Shown here: positions 44,820-56,155 of the stretch, piece after piece | Layout: every line of letters begins with the position of its first letter | Position numbering within the stretch: position 1 is the first letter of the stretch | DNA from: Saururus chinensis | Lineage: Eukaryota > Streptophyta > Magnoliopsida > Piperales > Saururaceae | DNA: 64,000 nucleotides | NCBI GenBank assembly: GCA_035235625.1 | Contig: CP141142.1 | Location: 15,964,995 to 16,028,994 of the forward strand | Direction: 5' to 3' | The notes under the pieces: generated by a model | The model's database searches: none | What the model saw: the letters and a program-made list of their open reading frames with translations, nothing else | What the model was told of the DNA's origin: nothing | Translations under genes and position numbers: made by a program

Positions 44820-45770
44820 TTAAAATAACTTAAGATCCAACTTGAGGAATTATTAAATAAAGGATTTATTAAGCCGAGTGTCTCCCCTTGGGGTGCACTG
44901 ATACTCCTTGTAAAGAACAAGGATGGGTCCATGAGGTTATGCATTGATTACATAATAATGAATTATGTTACAGTGAAGAATAAGTATCATTCACCTCGCA
45001 TTGATGATCTATTTGACTAATTGTAAGCAGTAAAGGTGTTTTCACATATTAACCTCTGATCTGGGTACCATCAATTAAGGGTTAAGGAAGAAGATATGGC
45101 CAAGATTGCCTTTCGAACAAGATATGGACACTATGAATTCTTAGTGATGCCTTTCGGACTCACTAATGCCTTAGCAGTATTTATGGACTTGGTGAATCGT
45201 GTATACCGGCTTGCCTTAGATAAGCTTGTTATTGTCTTTGTAGGTGATATTCTTATCTATTCGCCATCTTAAGAAGAACATGATGAACATCTTAGGGAAA
45301 CTTTTGTTATACTTTGCAAGCTAAAACTTTATATTTAGTAAGTGTGACTTTTGGCTAGAGAGTATCAACTTTTTGGGACGTGATTTCGAAAAAGGATGCT
45401 TTGATGCATCCTAAATGTAGAAGCAATAGTAAATTGAGAGAGACTAAAAAATGTAATAGAAGTCAAATGTTTCCTTAGTTTGGTAGGATATGATAGGAGA
45501 TTCATTGAAGGATTCTCCTCTATTGCTCTTCCCATGACTAAATTGACCAAGAAGGATAAAGTTTGAATGAAATGAAGAATGTGAGAGAAGTTTTAAAACA
45601 TTGAAAGAGAAGCTTACAACACCACAAGTTTTAGCATTACCTGAAGGAGAAGGGTTTGTGTTATATAGTGATGCATCAAAGAAAGGATTAAATTGTGTTC
45701 TCATGCAAAATATCAGAGTTGTAGCCTATGCTTCAAGACAATTGAAAACCATCCATGGATGCCAATGAGT
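44820..45770 (+). pseudogene. Tekay-like RT and RNase H relic
   Basis: [74 protein letters not shown]. The catalytic box reads FVGDILIYS instead of F[IV]DDILVYS, so one Asp became Gly. EEHDEHLRETF follows. RNase H: GFVLYSDASKKGLNCVLMQ and VVAYASRQLKTIHG, where the sequence jumps to integrase-like text (VCQQVKAGHQRPVGTL across frames), implying a deletion of several hundred codons. Stops are frequent. Confidence 0.85.
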
Positions 45771-46099
45771 TTGTGTCTATATGTTTAGTTTGTCAATAAG
45801 TTAAGGCTGGACATCAAAGACCAGTAGGAACTTTGAACCCTTTAGACGTATTACAATGGAAATGGGAACACATTTCGATGAATCACTACAACAAAAAGGA
45901 TTATTAGTTATGCTTTTATTAGCAATGCAATACAAAGCATCGCTAAAAACTACTATTTGCGACACATATAAAAGCATTGCAAAATTTATAACTATTAGCA
46001 ACGCTTTATTAAAAGCATCTCTAATACCATATTTATTAACAACATATACTCATAAGCGTCTCTAATACTTAAGGTAGTAGTGACACTTTATCCTAAGTG

Positions 46100-47400
46100 T
46101 CGCTAAAAAATTTATTTTATTTGATATATTATTATTTTTAAAATATAAGGTGTGATTCAAAAACCCAAAAAATAAAAAACAAATTCCCCTCATCCTCAAA
46201 GTGGGGCTAACATTGACGTTCATGGGAGAGAGGAGAGAAAGAGAGAGAGGAGAGAGAGAAAAAAAGAGTGAGTGTAGAGAGAGAGGGAGGAGAGAGAGGA
46301 GAGAGAAGTTTAGTTTTAATTATATCTTATGTTTTAAAAATAAATTTATTAGCGGCACTTAGGATAAAGCATCGCTAATACTAGCAACGTATATGGGTAG
46401 TTATCTCTAATACCTAGAGTAGTAGTGACACTTTATCCTAAGCCTCACTAATAAATTTATTTTATTTGATATATTATTATTTAAATATAAGATATAATTA
46501 AAAATCCCAAAAAATAAAAACTAAATTCCCCTACTCTCTCTCATCCTCAAATCTAGGGCTCAAGTTGAAGTGCGTGGGAGAGAGAGGAGAGAGAAGGAAG
46601 AGAGAGAGAGAGTGTGTGTGTGTGTGTGTGTTTGTAGAGACAGAGTAAAGAGAAAGAGAGGAGAGAGATGGATTGTAGACAAAGAGTAGAGAGAAAGAGA
46701 TGAGAGAGATAGGAGAGATGGATAAGTGTATTTTTTAACTATATCTTATGTTTTAAAAATAAATAAAATAAATTTATTAGTGATGCTTAGGATAAAGTGT
46801 TACAAATACCCAATGTATTAGCGACGTATATGCCTAAGCATCTTTAATACCAGGGTAGTAGTGACGCATTATCTTAAAGCATTGCTAATAAATTTATTTT
46901 ATTTAATATATTATTATGTTTAAATATATAAGATATAATTAAAAAACCCCAAAAAATTAAAATTAATTTCCCCTAGAGCTCCTCTCTTGTTCTTAGAGTT
47001 GGTGCTCACGTTGACGCTCATGGGAGAGAGAGTAGAGAGAAAGGAGAGATAGAGTAGAGAGAGAAAGAGGAGAGAGGGATGTGTAATTTTTAATTATATT
47101 TTATTTTAAAAATAAATAAAATAAATTTATTAGTGACATATACATGTAACCGTCTTTAATACGTAGAGTAGTAGCGACACTTTATCCTAAGCATTGCTAA
47201 TAAATTTATTTTATTTGATATATTATTATTTTTAAAATATATGATGTCATTAAAAAATTCTAAAAATTAAAATTAAATTCCCCTACTCTCCACTCTCATC
47301 CTTAGAGTTGGAGCTCATGTTGACGCGCATGGGAGAGATGAGAGAAAAAGAGAGGGAGAGAGAGAGGAGAGAGAAGAAAAAGAAGAGAGAGAGTGAAGAA
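46100..47400 (+). repeat. Four tandem modules inside CACTA-1
   Basis: Each module has 'tttattttatttgatatatt', then 'attcccctactctc', then 'gctcatgttgacgctcatgg', then a (GA)n-rich run, then 'aataaatttattagtgac'. Starts are near 46112, 46455, 46890 and 47203. Confidence 0.8.
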
Positions 47401-47471
47401 AAAGTGTATTTATTTGCAAATTATTTGTTTTATAACGCTTAAACTATAAGTGTCGCAAAAGAACAAATACT

Positions 47472-48180
47472 TTGTTTCGCAAATTATTATCTACTTTGTG
47501 CGACGCATCTTCTGAAGTGTCGCACGCGGGCAGTGCCCCCCCCCAGACATTTTCTTCCCCACTACCCTCCATCCACCAACTGCAATTCGTCATGCCTCCA
47601 GCGGCCTCTTCTTCCTCTTCGTTTCAGGCCCTCCTTCCACTCTGCCTCGCCACCCTCCTTCCCCTCTGCTTCGTTGCCCTCCTTACACTCTACCACGCCG
47701 CCCTCCTCCTACTGACCACTAGCACTAACATACGGTCGTGCAAGACCCTCTTCGTCTCCTACTACTCCATCTTCTCCTCCCATCCCAAGCCCACCTTGCT
47801 CCAATTTCCCAGCGTCGACAAGCAGAATCCATCCAAGCTCTTCATCTTCGCCGAATTTCACCATGTGGGCCACTGTTGATCTCGCTACTTCTCCTCAGAA
47901 TCCACCCTCCCCGAGCTCCCCCACCACTCCCACCACGAGAGGCCAGTCAGGTATGGAAGTCTGATGCACGACCAAACCCAAAACATCCTCGATGTGGCAA
48001 CTTCGCTGCTCTTCAGCATCGACTGCAGCATGCTCGCCCCTGACGTCACCTCCTCTTTCCGGACCGGCTCCCCCTGCCCCCGCCCCCCCCCCCTCCCCTC
48101 GATTTCCCGGAGCAGGGGGGCTCAGCCCCTCCTCCCGGCCCAATTCACCACCCCCTGCCCTCTCCCGTTAAATCATCGGG
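47472..48180 (+). other. C-rich segment of CACTA-1, possibly captured coding DNA
   Basis: GC-rich, pyrimidine-skewed DNA unlike the rest of the element. Several overlapping frames are open (for example 47472-47879). One frame has LMHDQTQNILDVATSLLFSI and another TMWATVDLATSPQNPPSPS. None matches a family I can name, and composition alone could create these frames. A transduplicated host-gene fragment is possible. Confidence 0.35.
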
Positions 48181-48665
48181 ATTTTTCTTTTTAAAAATGT
48201 TTTTTTATTAGCGACCCTCTTTATCACTAAGAGTTATTTTTTTATTTTTACGTCGCTATGTATTAAATTAACTTTTTAAAATAATTATATTTAAATTATT
48301 ATTTTTTGATTTTTTAATTAATTTTAAATATTTTTTATAATAGTGACGCTTAATAGAAAGTGTCGATAGTAATTATATTTTTAATTTTAAAAAATAATTA
48401 GTCGTAATGTTATAAAAAACGTCGCTAATACTATATTATTAAGACGCTTAATAAAAAGCGTCACTAATAATCTTGTATTAGCAATGCAAAAAATATGTCG
48501 CTAATATGATATTATTAGTGATGCTTTGTCTTATGCATCGTTAATGAGCAATAGCGACTCCATTTTTATCAACGCTTTCAAAGCATTGCTAATAGTCATT
48601 AGTGACGCTTGTATGACTATTAGCGACGCTTAAAAGCGTAGCTAATAGTCCTTTTTGTTATAGTG

Positions 48666-49560
48666 GATTTTGTGGTAGATAAATTAACAAAATCTGCTTA
48701 CTTCTTACATATGAAGTACAAGCACCAGAAAGTTTTATTTAGGAAATTGTTAGGTTGTATGGAAACCTTGTTTCAATTGTGTTAGATATATATCCTACAT
48801 TTGCTTCAAAATATTGGAACATTATTTAGAATGCTTTGGGAACTAAGATACAGTTCGATATAGCCTTCCACCCACATAGAAATGGACAATCAAAAGAAAA
48901 TTTAAAATTTTAGAGGATATGTTTCGTACTTGTGTACTAGAATGTAAAGGAAATTGGGATGATTACTTACCACTTTTTGAGTTTGCATATAACAATAGTT
49001 ATCATTCTAGTGTCAGAATGGCACCTTATGAAGCATTGTATGGTCGAAGATGTAGATCTCCTATTAGTTGGGATGAAGTTGGAGAAAGATAGTTTACTCA
49101 AAGAAGAATTAATTAGTCTTTGTGTAGAAAAAATTCATAACATCAAGAAGAAGTTGCTTAAAGCTCAAAGTAGACAAAAGAAATATACAGATATGAGAAG
49201 GAGAGAATTGGAAAAAGATGTGGGTGATCATGTCTTTTTGAAAGTATTACCTACTACAAGAGTGATGAGGTTTGGAAAGAAGGGAAAGTTAAGTCTTTGG
49301 TATGTACATCCATTTAAAATTCTGCAAAGAACAACCTATAGACTTGCTCTACCACCAAGTTTACCATAAGTTCATAATATCCTTTGTGTCTATGTTAAGA
49401 AAGTACATTTTTTATCCTTCTCATGTGATTAATGTAACTAGTGTAGAGTTGTAGCCTGACTTAACACAAGAAGAAGAGTTATTTATGATTTTAGATAGAA
49501 AGATAAGGATCTTAAAGAACAAAAAGATACATATGGTTAAGGTACTTTGGAGGAATCGAG
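48666..49560 (+). pseudogene. Tekay-like integrase C-terminal half
   Basis: Resumes right after CACTA-1 with DFVVDKLTKSAYFLHMK, the normal 'DFVVDRLTKSAHFLP' integrase start including its first catalytic Asp neighbourhood. Across frames come AFHPHRNGQSKE (third catalytic region), YEALYGRRCRSPI-like text in another frame, and IKTAQSRQK-like LKAQSRQKKYTDMRRRELE, GDHVFLKVLPTTRVMRFGKK and GKLSLWYVHPFKILQRTTY-RLALPP. Then come remnants of the tail (DRKIRILKNKKIHMVKVLW across frames). Many stops. Confidence 0.85.
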
Positions 49561-49664
49561 CCCTAGAAGAAATAACTTAGGAGTCATAAGCTGAACTTAT
49601 CCTTATCTGTTCACTAGTAAATACACAAATTTTGAGGACAGAATTTCTTTCAAGGTGGGAAGGA

Positions 49665-50060
49665 TGTAGCACTCATAGTTTTTGAAAGGAATTTCTAAAC
49701 CTTTTAAATTATAATATTATAGAATAAATTACTTATGGAAATAGTAATTATGATAAGTATTAATGTAAGAAAATTATGAATTATTTTGAAGGATGGAGTC
49801 TCGTCGATGAACAACCAACACGTCGATGAACTCACTGGTGAAACAGCATTTTCACTATTGATGACATTCAACGTGTCAATGAACTGATGAAACAATAAAT
49901 CCTTTGTCGGTGATATTCGACATGTCAATGGACCCATCGATGAAGCAGCAATCTTTCCATTGGTATGGTTTGATGCATCGGTGATGCAGGAACCAACTTA
50001 GCAACAGTTGCAAAACTACAATTGAAGCAGGTTTAGGTGATTTTTGGAGTTTGTTACATA
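49665..50060 (+). mobile_element. Start of the 3' LTR of the Tekay-like relic (right end uncertain)
   Basis: TGTAGCACTCATAGTTTTTG follows a polypurine-like tract. A TTACA at 50053-50057 is one possible right end, but no partner LTR or duplication is available to test it. Phrases 'tcgatgaacaaccaacacgt' and 'cgatgaact' recur in the segment. Confidence 0.45.
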
Positions 50061-50880
50061 CCAAAATTCGATTTCTAGACTTCCTTATATACCTTTGACA
50101 AATCTTCAGCCAAAGGGAACAAACTCTCCAATTTTTGGTGATACAGATTAGTTAGCATTGACATATATGGAGCATTAGGATCGCAAGTCAAAGTTTTCTT
50201 TCTAGCAATCATCATCCTTGATAGGCGATCAATCGGGCTAGGGATCATTCAGCCCTTCACAATGATTGATCGGCCCTCAAACAGCTTAGTATAAAACGAA
50301 GCTGATAGTTGGTGATCGATTGGCATTGTCTGGCAATCGATTGCTACTACAACTATACAGTTTTTCAATTACATTTTGGATTAGAATTTGATTCTAAATG
50401 GATTTCTTTTAAGTCTTTTTCGTTCCTTGGAGTCTTATTCCTTATTGTTTTGATTATTTAGGGATTTTCTCATTAGTTTTCATTAATTTTTATTGGATAG
50501 TTGTGAGGTAGTTAGAGATTAGATTCTTTATTTATAATTATGCCATTAGGGGTTGTGTGAGGGCATGGCTCTTCTATAGAGGCCATAGTTTCTGTGTTTT
50601 TATGATATTTTAAAGAAGAAGAGATTAATTTTTCCCCTTTATTTTCTCTCTATTTTCTATGAATGTATCATTGAAATTTGCAAGAGAGGAAGGTTGTATG
50701 CGCCAGTAGCCAAATTTTTTGAACGACGGTCATCCTATCAATCCCGCCTTACATCAATTGGTGGCCCTACTCAAGTCCAATATGTCTCCCCGACGTAGTG
50801 GAGAACGTGTTGCAAGAATTCACCCTAATGTAGTGGACATGTTGTAGGAATTGAATTGATGAGATCAATGATCGTGATTA
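50061..50880. other. Unassigned sequence, LTR or leader of the next gag relic
   Basis: Contains 'gatcgattgg/gatcaatcgg' repeats (50225-50345) and a T-rich stretch before the gag frame at 50.9 kb. No clear TG..CA boundary. Confidence 0.35.
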
Positions 50881-51560
50881 AGTAGCAAGGTTGTTATGAT
50901 AGTGTGAGAAGCTGATGCTTCAGATCTCTAATTTGATGGCCGTCATTGTTCGTCAAAACCCGAACTTGACTCAACCCAATAACCAAGTTGATGATGATGA
51001 GCAAGAAGTTGATGTCCACGATGAGAATCCTTTCGCCAATGCTTCCTGCATGATGATGAGGGGGTAGACCAACTGCCTCACCATGAGGCTGGTCAACATG
51101 GGCGATTTTTGCCACAAGCGCCAAGGAGACCAAAGGCTTACATGCCACCGAGACGAGATAATATAGTGAATCGGCACTAGGAGGCCGGTTTAAAGATTAA
51201 CACCATGAATTTCATGGGGGAATATAGCCCAAGAGTTCCTAGATTTGGTTGCTACTGTAGAAGACATCCTTGACTTCAATGAGTTTCCAAAAGAGAAGCA
51301 TGTTCCCTTGGTGGCGACTTGTTTTTTAGATCAAGTAGCCGCATGGTGGCAACAAATCAAATCCACTCATGCACACAAAGGCAACCAAATATCGTTGAAT
51401 AGGAGAAGTTGAAGAAGCATGAGGCAAGACTTTCTACCCTACAACTATGCCTGAGTGATGTATCGATGACTACAAGACCTATTGCAAGGATCAAAGTTAG
51501 CGAATGAGTACACTAAGGACTTCTATCAATAACTATTAGTTTATGTTTCCCGTGGTACCA
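50881..51560 (+). pseudogene. Ty3/gypsy gag relic
   Basis: Across frames: LMAVIVRQNPNLTQPNNQVD, DDEQEVDVHDENPFANAS, then the Gag core AQEFLDLVATVEDILDFNEF with PKEKHVPLVATCFLDQVAAW-WQQIKS, SMRQDFLPYNYA and LLQGSKLANEYTKDFYQ. This is a retrotrans_gag domain of a plant gypsy element. No protease or RT follows; the sequence ends before CACTA-2. The start Met is not clear. Confidence 0.75.
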
Positions 51561-52549
51561 AAAACATGTGAACCTAAATATGTATAATATAAGCAAGAAT
51601 GCAAGTATTTAATTATCAAGAAGTTCATGTGGGGGCCACAAACATACTCTGTGATCTTATTTGATAGAGCTTGTCTCAAGCTTTCTAGCGATACCAAGAA
51701 CATGTAAATTCATTTCTATGTACACAAGACCCTACAACAAAATGTACTATTAGCGACATATTTATTAGCAATGCAAACAAAAGTGTCGCTAAAAACTACT
51801 ACTTGCGATGCATACAAAATCGTTGCAAAAACTGAACTATTAGCGACGCATTATAATATGTGTCGCTAATAGTCATCTTTTAGCGACGCTTATTTTAAAG
51901 TGTCGCTAATACTAACTATATTAGCAACGCTTTCAAATAAATGTCACTAATTATTTATGCTATTAGCGACGCATTCAACAAGCATCACTAAAAGATCTTT
52001 GTTTTTAAAAAAATCATAACTATTAGCGATGCTTTTTCTTAAGCGTCATTAATAGTTTTAACAATAGCGACGTGTGTTATAACGTGTTGCTAATAGTTAA
52101 TCTATTAGCTATTAGCGACGCTTAATAAAAGCATCGCTAATAATAATGAGTTTAAAATATAAAAAAATAAAATTTAGAACTATTATCGACGCTTTTAATT
52201 AAGAGTCACAAATAGCATTAATTAATTTTCTTTAATAAATAATTATATAATAAATAAATATTAAAAAACTAAAATAAACTTCTTCAAAATAATACAATTT
52301 ATTCAATATTTACTATTTGTATATATAATAAATAAATATTAAATTTTCAATAAAAGATAGTGCCAATAATAGATTAAACTTTCACTACTTATATATAATA
52401 TATTTTATTTCTTAAATTTTCTTATTAATTCAAAAATATAATTTATAATAAAAGAGATAGAGAAAAGAGAGAGAGTGAGTGATCAAGTAAGAAAGAGGGA
52501 AGAGAGAGATAGATAAAGTATTTTTCAATTTTAAAAAAAAACAAATTTG

Positions 52550-53960
52550 TGATGCATACGTTATGCATCGCTAATAGGAAATTTTTTATTTTAGAAATTT
52601 TTAAATTAAAAGAAATAGAGAGAGAGTGAGGGGAGAAGAGGGGGAGAGGGGAGAGAGAGGAAGAGAGAGGGGAGGGAGAGAGGGGAGAGAGAGGAAGAGA
52701 GATAGAGGGTAGAGAGAGAGGACGAGGAGAGAGAGAGGAATGGAGAGAGAGAGAGGACGAGAAAGAGAATTAAAATTATTAATATAAATTATTTTTATAA
52801 TTTTAAAAAATAAAAAAATCTTAGTAGCAACGCATACATATATGCGTTGCTGCTAGCCTACTGTAGTAGCTACACATACAAATAGGTGTCACTACTACCC
52901 TAAGTTAGTAGCGACACATACATTATGCGTCGGTAATAGGAAATTTTAAAAAAAAATTAAATTAAAAGAGATAGATAGAGTGAGTGACGAGAGAGGAGGA
53001 AGAGAGGAGAAGAGAGAGAGCTGAAGAGAGAGAGGAGAAAAAGAGAAAGAGAGAGAGAGGATGAGATAGAGGGTAGAAAGAGGAGGAAGAGAGAGATGGT
53101 GGAGAGAGAGAGAGGAATATTAAAATTATTATTATTATTTTAAAAATATAAAAAAATCTTTGTAGCGACACATATATGTATGCGTCGCTACTAAATTAGG
53201 GCAGTAGTGACGCATACTTGTATGCGTCGCTACTAGCCCATTGTAGTAGCCACGCATACACGTAGGCATCGCTACTACCCTAAGTTAGTAGCAAAGCATA
53301 CGTTATGTGTCGCTCATAGGAATTTATTATTTTAAAAAAAATTAAATTAAAAGAGATAGAGAGAGACGAGATAGAGGGTAGAGAGAGAGGTGGAGGAGGA
53401 GAGAAAGAGGAAGAGTGAGAAAGGAAGAGAGAGAAAGGGGAGAGAGAGGAAGAGAGAGAGAGAGAGATAATTAAAATTATTATTATAAATTATTTTATAA
53501 TTAAAAAAATAAAAAAATCTTTGTAGCGACACATATACATGTGTGTCCACATACACACATGTGTCGCTACTAACGGGTGTAGTAGCGACGCATACATTAT
53601 GCATCGCTAATAGTTTTTTTATTGTAAAAAAATTAAATTAAAAGATATAAAGAGAGATAGGGAGGAGAGAGGAGGGGGAGAGAGAGGGAGGGAGAAGAGA
53701 GAATTAAAATTATTATTATTTATTTTAAAATTTTAAAATTAAAAGAGATAGAGAGAGAGGGAGGAGAGAGAAAAGAGATAGAGAGGAGAGACAGAGTGAG
53801 GAGAGAGAGGGAGGGAGGGAGAGAGAGGGAGAGGAAGGAGAGAGGAGGGAGATAGAGAGTGAAGAGTGAGGAGAGAGAGGAAAGAAACATGGAGAGAGGA
53901 GAGAGAAAATTAAAATTTTATTATAAATTATTTTAAAAAAATTAAAATAAAATAAATTCT
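52550..53960 (+). repeat. Tandem modules with palindromes in CACTA-2
   Basis: Modules start with 'aaaaaatcttWgtagcgac' near 52815, 53155 and 53515. Each then has one to four palindromes such as agtagtgacgcatacttg / tatgcgtcgctactag, an A-rich 'aaattaaattaaaagagata' and a (GA)n block of 100-200 bp. The module period is about 340-440 bp. Confidence 0.85.
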
Positions 53961-54149
53961 TATTAACAACGCATAAGGTGTGTCTCTACTACACTAGCTA
54001 GTAGTGATGTATACATGTATGTGTCGCCACTAGACTATTGTAGTAGTAACACATACCTTATGTGCCGTGACCAACTAGTCTATTAGCGACGTATACGCTA
54101 TGCATCGATAATAGAAAAAAATTCGGCTGTTTTGGCAAAATTATCGTCA

Positions 54150-54735
54150 GCGCAGGGGAAATTTTAACCATGTGGGCAAAAATTTTGCCCCCACAGTTAT
54201 TTAACACCCTCCCCCCCGCCCTGCGCTCCCGATCTCCACCACCGACCAGCGCTCCCGATCTCTGCCACCAACAAGTGCCCCCGATCTCTAGCACTGACCA
54301 AGGCTCTACTCACTGTCGGACCATCCCAGCCTCCCTCCCTAACCGTCTAGCATTCTCATCTCCTCTTCCCCCCCCCTCCCCAGCTCCGTCCCATGCTTCC
54401 CCTTCTCTGTTTCAGAGGAGGTGGGCAGATCTTGGGGAGAGGGGGGAGCGGGAGGGAAGTCGGGACTGTGGTGTGTGTGTGGGGGGGGGGGGGACCCGGA
54501 ATCTTGACCTCTCTCCCGGCTCCCCACAGAATTCAGCCATCCACCCCCTCCCCAAGTCCCCACCTCCTCTCCCCAGTCAACACACACCCCTCCCTCTGTG
54601 CCCCCACCTCCCACCTGCACCGAATTTTGCACTTCCGCCGGATTCCAGTGCCGCTCAAATCATTCTACCTTCCACGGGATTTTTTTGCATAAAAGCATTG
54701 CTAAAGGCTTTTTATTTATTTTTTATTTTATGAAG
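54150..54735 (+). other. C-rich segment of CACTA-2, possibly captured DNA
   Basis: Strong C/G composition with homopolymer runs (ccccccc, gggggggggggg). Long open frames on both strands (for example 54170-54733) are Pro/Ser-rich and look compositional. Its position matches the C-rich segment of CACTA-1, so it may be a shared structural part rather than a gene. Confidence 0.35.
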
Positions 54736-55250
54736 TATTAGCGACGCTTCATAAAGCGTCACTAATACACAAAATTCTTTTTTTTAAATATGTTTTTTCA
54801 TTAACGACGCTTTTTTACATATGCATCATGAAAATTTATTTTTTATGAGTTTTTGAAATAATTCTATATTAGCGACGTATAAAAAAGTGTCACTAATAAG
54901 CTATTAGTTTTTTAAAAAATATTTTTATATTAACGACGTTTAGTAAGTTGTCGCTACTAATCAATTATTAGAGACGCTTAATCATTATGCGTCGCTAATA
55001 ATTTACTATTAATGACGCTTTATTATGTGTCGCTAATATTAAATAATGAGTGACGCATTAATAAACGTCGGTAATGTTGCACTATTGGTGATGCTTTGTG
55101 TTAAGCATTGCTAATAAGCAATAGCGACTGGTGTTTTATTGACGTATTTAATGACGCTTTGTAAATGTCACTAATAGTCATTAGTGACGCTTATATTATT
55201 ATTAGCAATGCTTATAAGCGTTGCTAATAGTTCTTTTTGTTATAGCGAGA

Positions 55251-56155
55251 TATAGCCTTACAAAATTATAAATAACATAATATGAAAATTTTGGGCCACA
55301 GTTGTGTCACTACAACCAATAGCCTCATTGATGTAGGAAAACTTTGAAGTTTAAGTAAAAGTTTTATTCCCAAATTATACACTAGATAGTAATATTTCCG
55401 TAATAAAAACACTTACAAAAACTCACACAAGTCTCATACATCGCTCATTACTTATCTAGACAACGTAGATATGTGAATTATTAATATGTGTTTTTATGTG
55501 AAAATATTATTTTCTTTTAAACTTATGTTTATAGGTATTATAGGAAATTTGTAGGTTGTATAAGTTTGACAAAAATTTATAGTCATTCATGGCTCTTTAT
55601 ATAGTAGTCTGATTAATCTAGTTACTATGAGCCCCTCATCACGTGCCATATGATTTCGATTTAACAACGCATATTATAAGTTTCAATCACCCACATGCCT
55701 CCTCTCTTAACGCTAGCCATCGGATCTCGATCTACAGCTCACTATGCCTGCCTTGATATGCACCGGTGGATCTCGATCCGATGATTCGAGATACCCACTG
55801 CATGAGCCCGCGCTGGTCTTAACGTTTGACTTTTTGGTACGTCGAGAGGGAGGGAGTGTACGAGGAACTCACGCGAGTGACAGCTGAGAATTCGCACGTG
55901 TGATGAGTCCACGAACTGCTTTGAAGGGCAGGTAGAAGCCGTCCCGCTCTTTCCCCAACCGAACTTCCGTCGCATCTCTTCTTCTCTCTGAGCAAGAAAC
56001 GGATCCAAATGCCTCAAATTCCTTCGAATTCATAAAGTTTTCATGAAACCCATCTCCCATTTTCGCCAAATTTGCCCATTTTCAGCTCTTCTGTGCGAAA
56101 GATATCTCCTTTCTTTTTTGTTTTTTTTTAAAAAATTTTCTGACCGACAAAAATA
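55251..56155. other. Intergenic region and promoter side of the membrane-protein gene
   Basis: No repeat or gene recognised. GC content rises towards 56.1 kb. The minus-strand frames at 55742-56069 look fortuitous. A T-rich stretch (56107-56135) precedes the start codon and is probably 5' UTR. No convincing TATA box was seen. Confidence 0.5.

Larger units (their letters stand above)
45884..48665 (+). mobile_element. CACTA-1: non-autonomous CACTA (En/Spm) element, 2782 bp
   Basis: Left end CACTACAACAAAAAGGATTA. The right end in reverse is CACTATAACAAAAAGGACTA. Flanks are AAT (45881-45883) and GAT (48666-48668), a 3-bp duplication with one change; the interrupted gypsy integrase supports GAT as the original. 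Subterminal DNA is full of 'agcgacgctt' words in both orientations. The middle is built of four tandem modules, and a C-rich segment (47.5-48.2 kb) precedes the right subterminal region. No transposase was found. Confidence 0.93.
44790..49664 (+). mobile_element. Tekay-like chromoviral Ty3/gypsy relic, split by CACTA-1
   Basis: RT (44820-45360), partial RNase H (45560-45770), a remnant of the zinc-finger end of integrase (45770-45883), integrase core and C-terminus after the CACTA insertion (48666-49560), then a polypurine-like AAGGTGGGAAGGA ahead of the 3' LTR start TGTAGCACTCATAG at 49665. Much between RNase H and integrase is deleted. Motif style (ALTNA-type [23 protein letters not shown]) fits the Tekay clade of plant chromoviruses. 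Confidence 0.8.
51730..55247 (+). mobile_element. CACTA-2: non-autonomous CACTA element, 3518 bp, TSD AGA
   Basis: Left end CCCTACAACAAAATGTACTA (CACTA with one change). The right end in reverse is CGCTATAACAAAAAGAACTA. The exact 3-bp duplication AGA lies at 51727-51729 and 55248-55250. Both subterminal regions carry dense 'attagcgacgc...gcgtcgctaat' inverted motifs, the same words as CACTA-1, so the two elements are related. The middle consists of tandem modules with (GA)n tracts, and a C-rich segment (54.15-54.7 kb) lies near the right end. No transposase. Confidence 0.92.

Noticed and set aside
47472-47879. A host gene of 135 codons in CACTA-1
   Set aside because: Three overlapping frames are open, no recognised domain, no splice structure; kept only as possible captured DNA.
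54170-54733. 187-codon Pro/Ser-rich open frame in CACTA-2
   Set aside because: Homopolymer and C-rich composition explain it; no start context or domain, and the opposite strand is equally open.
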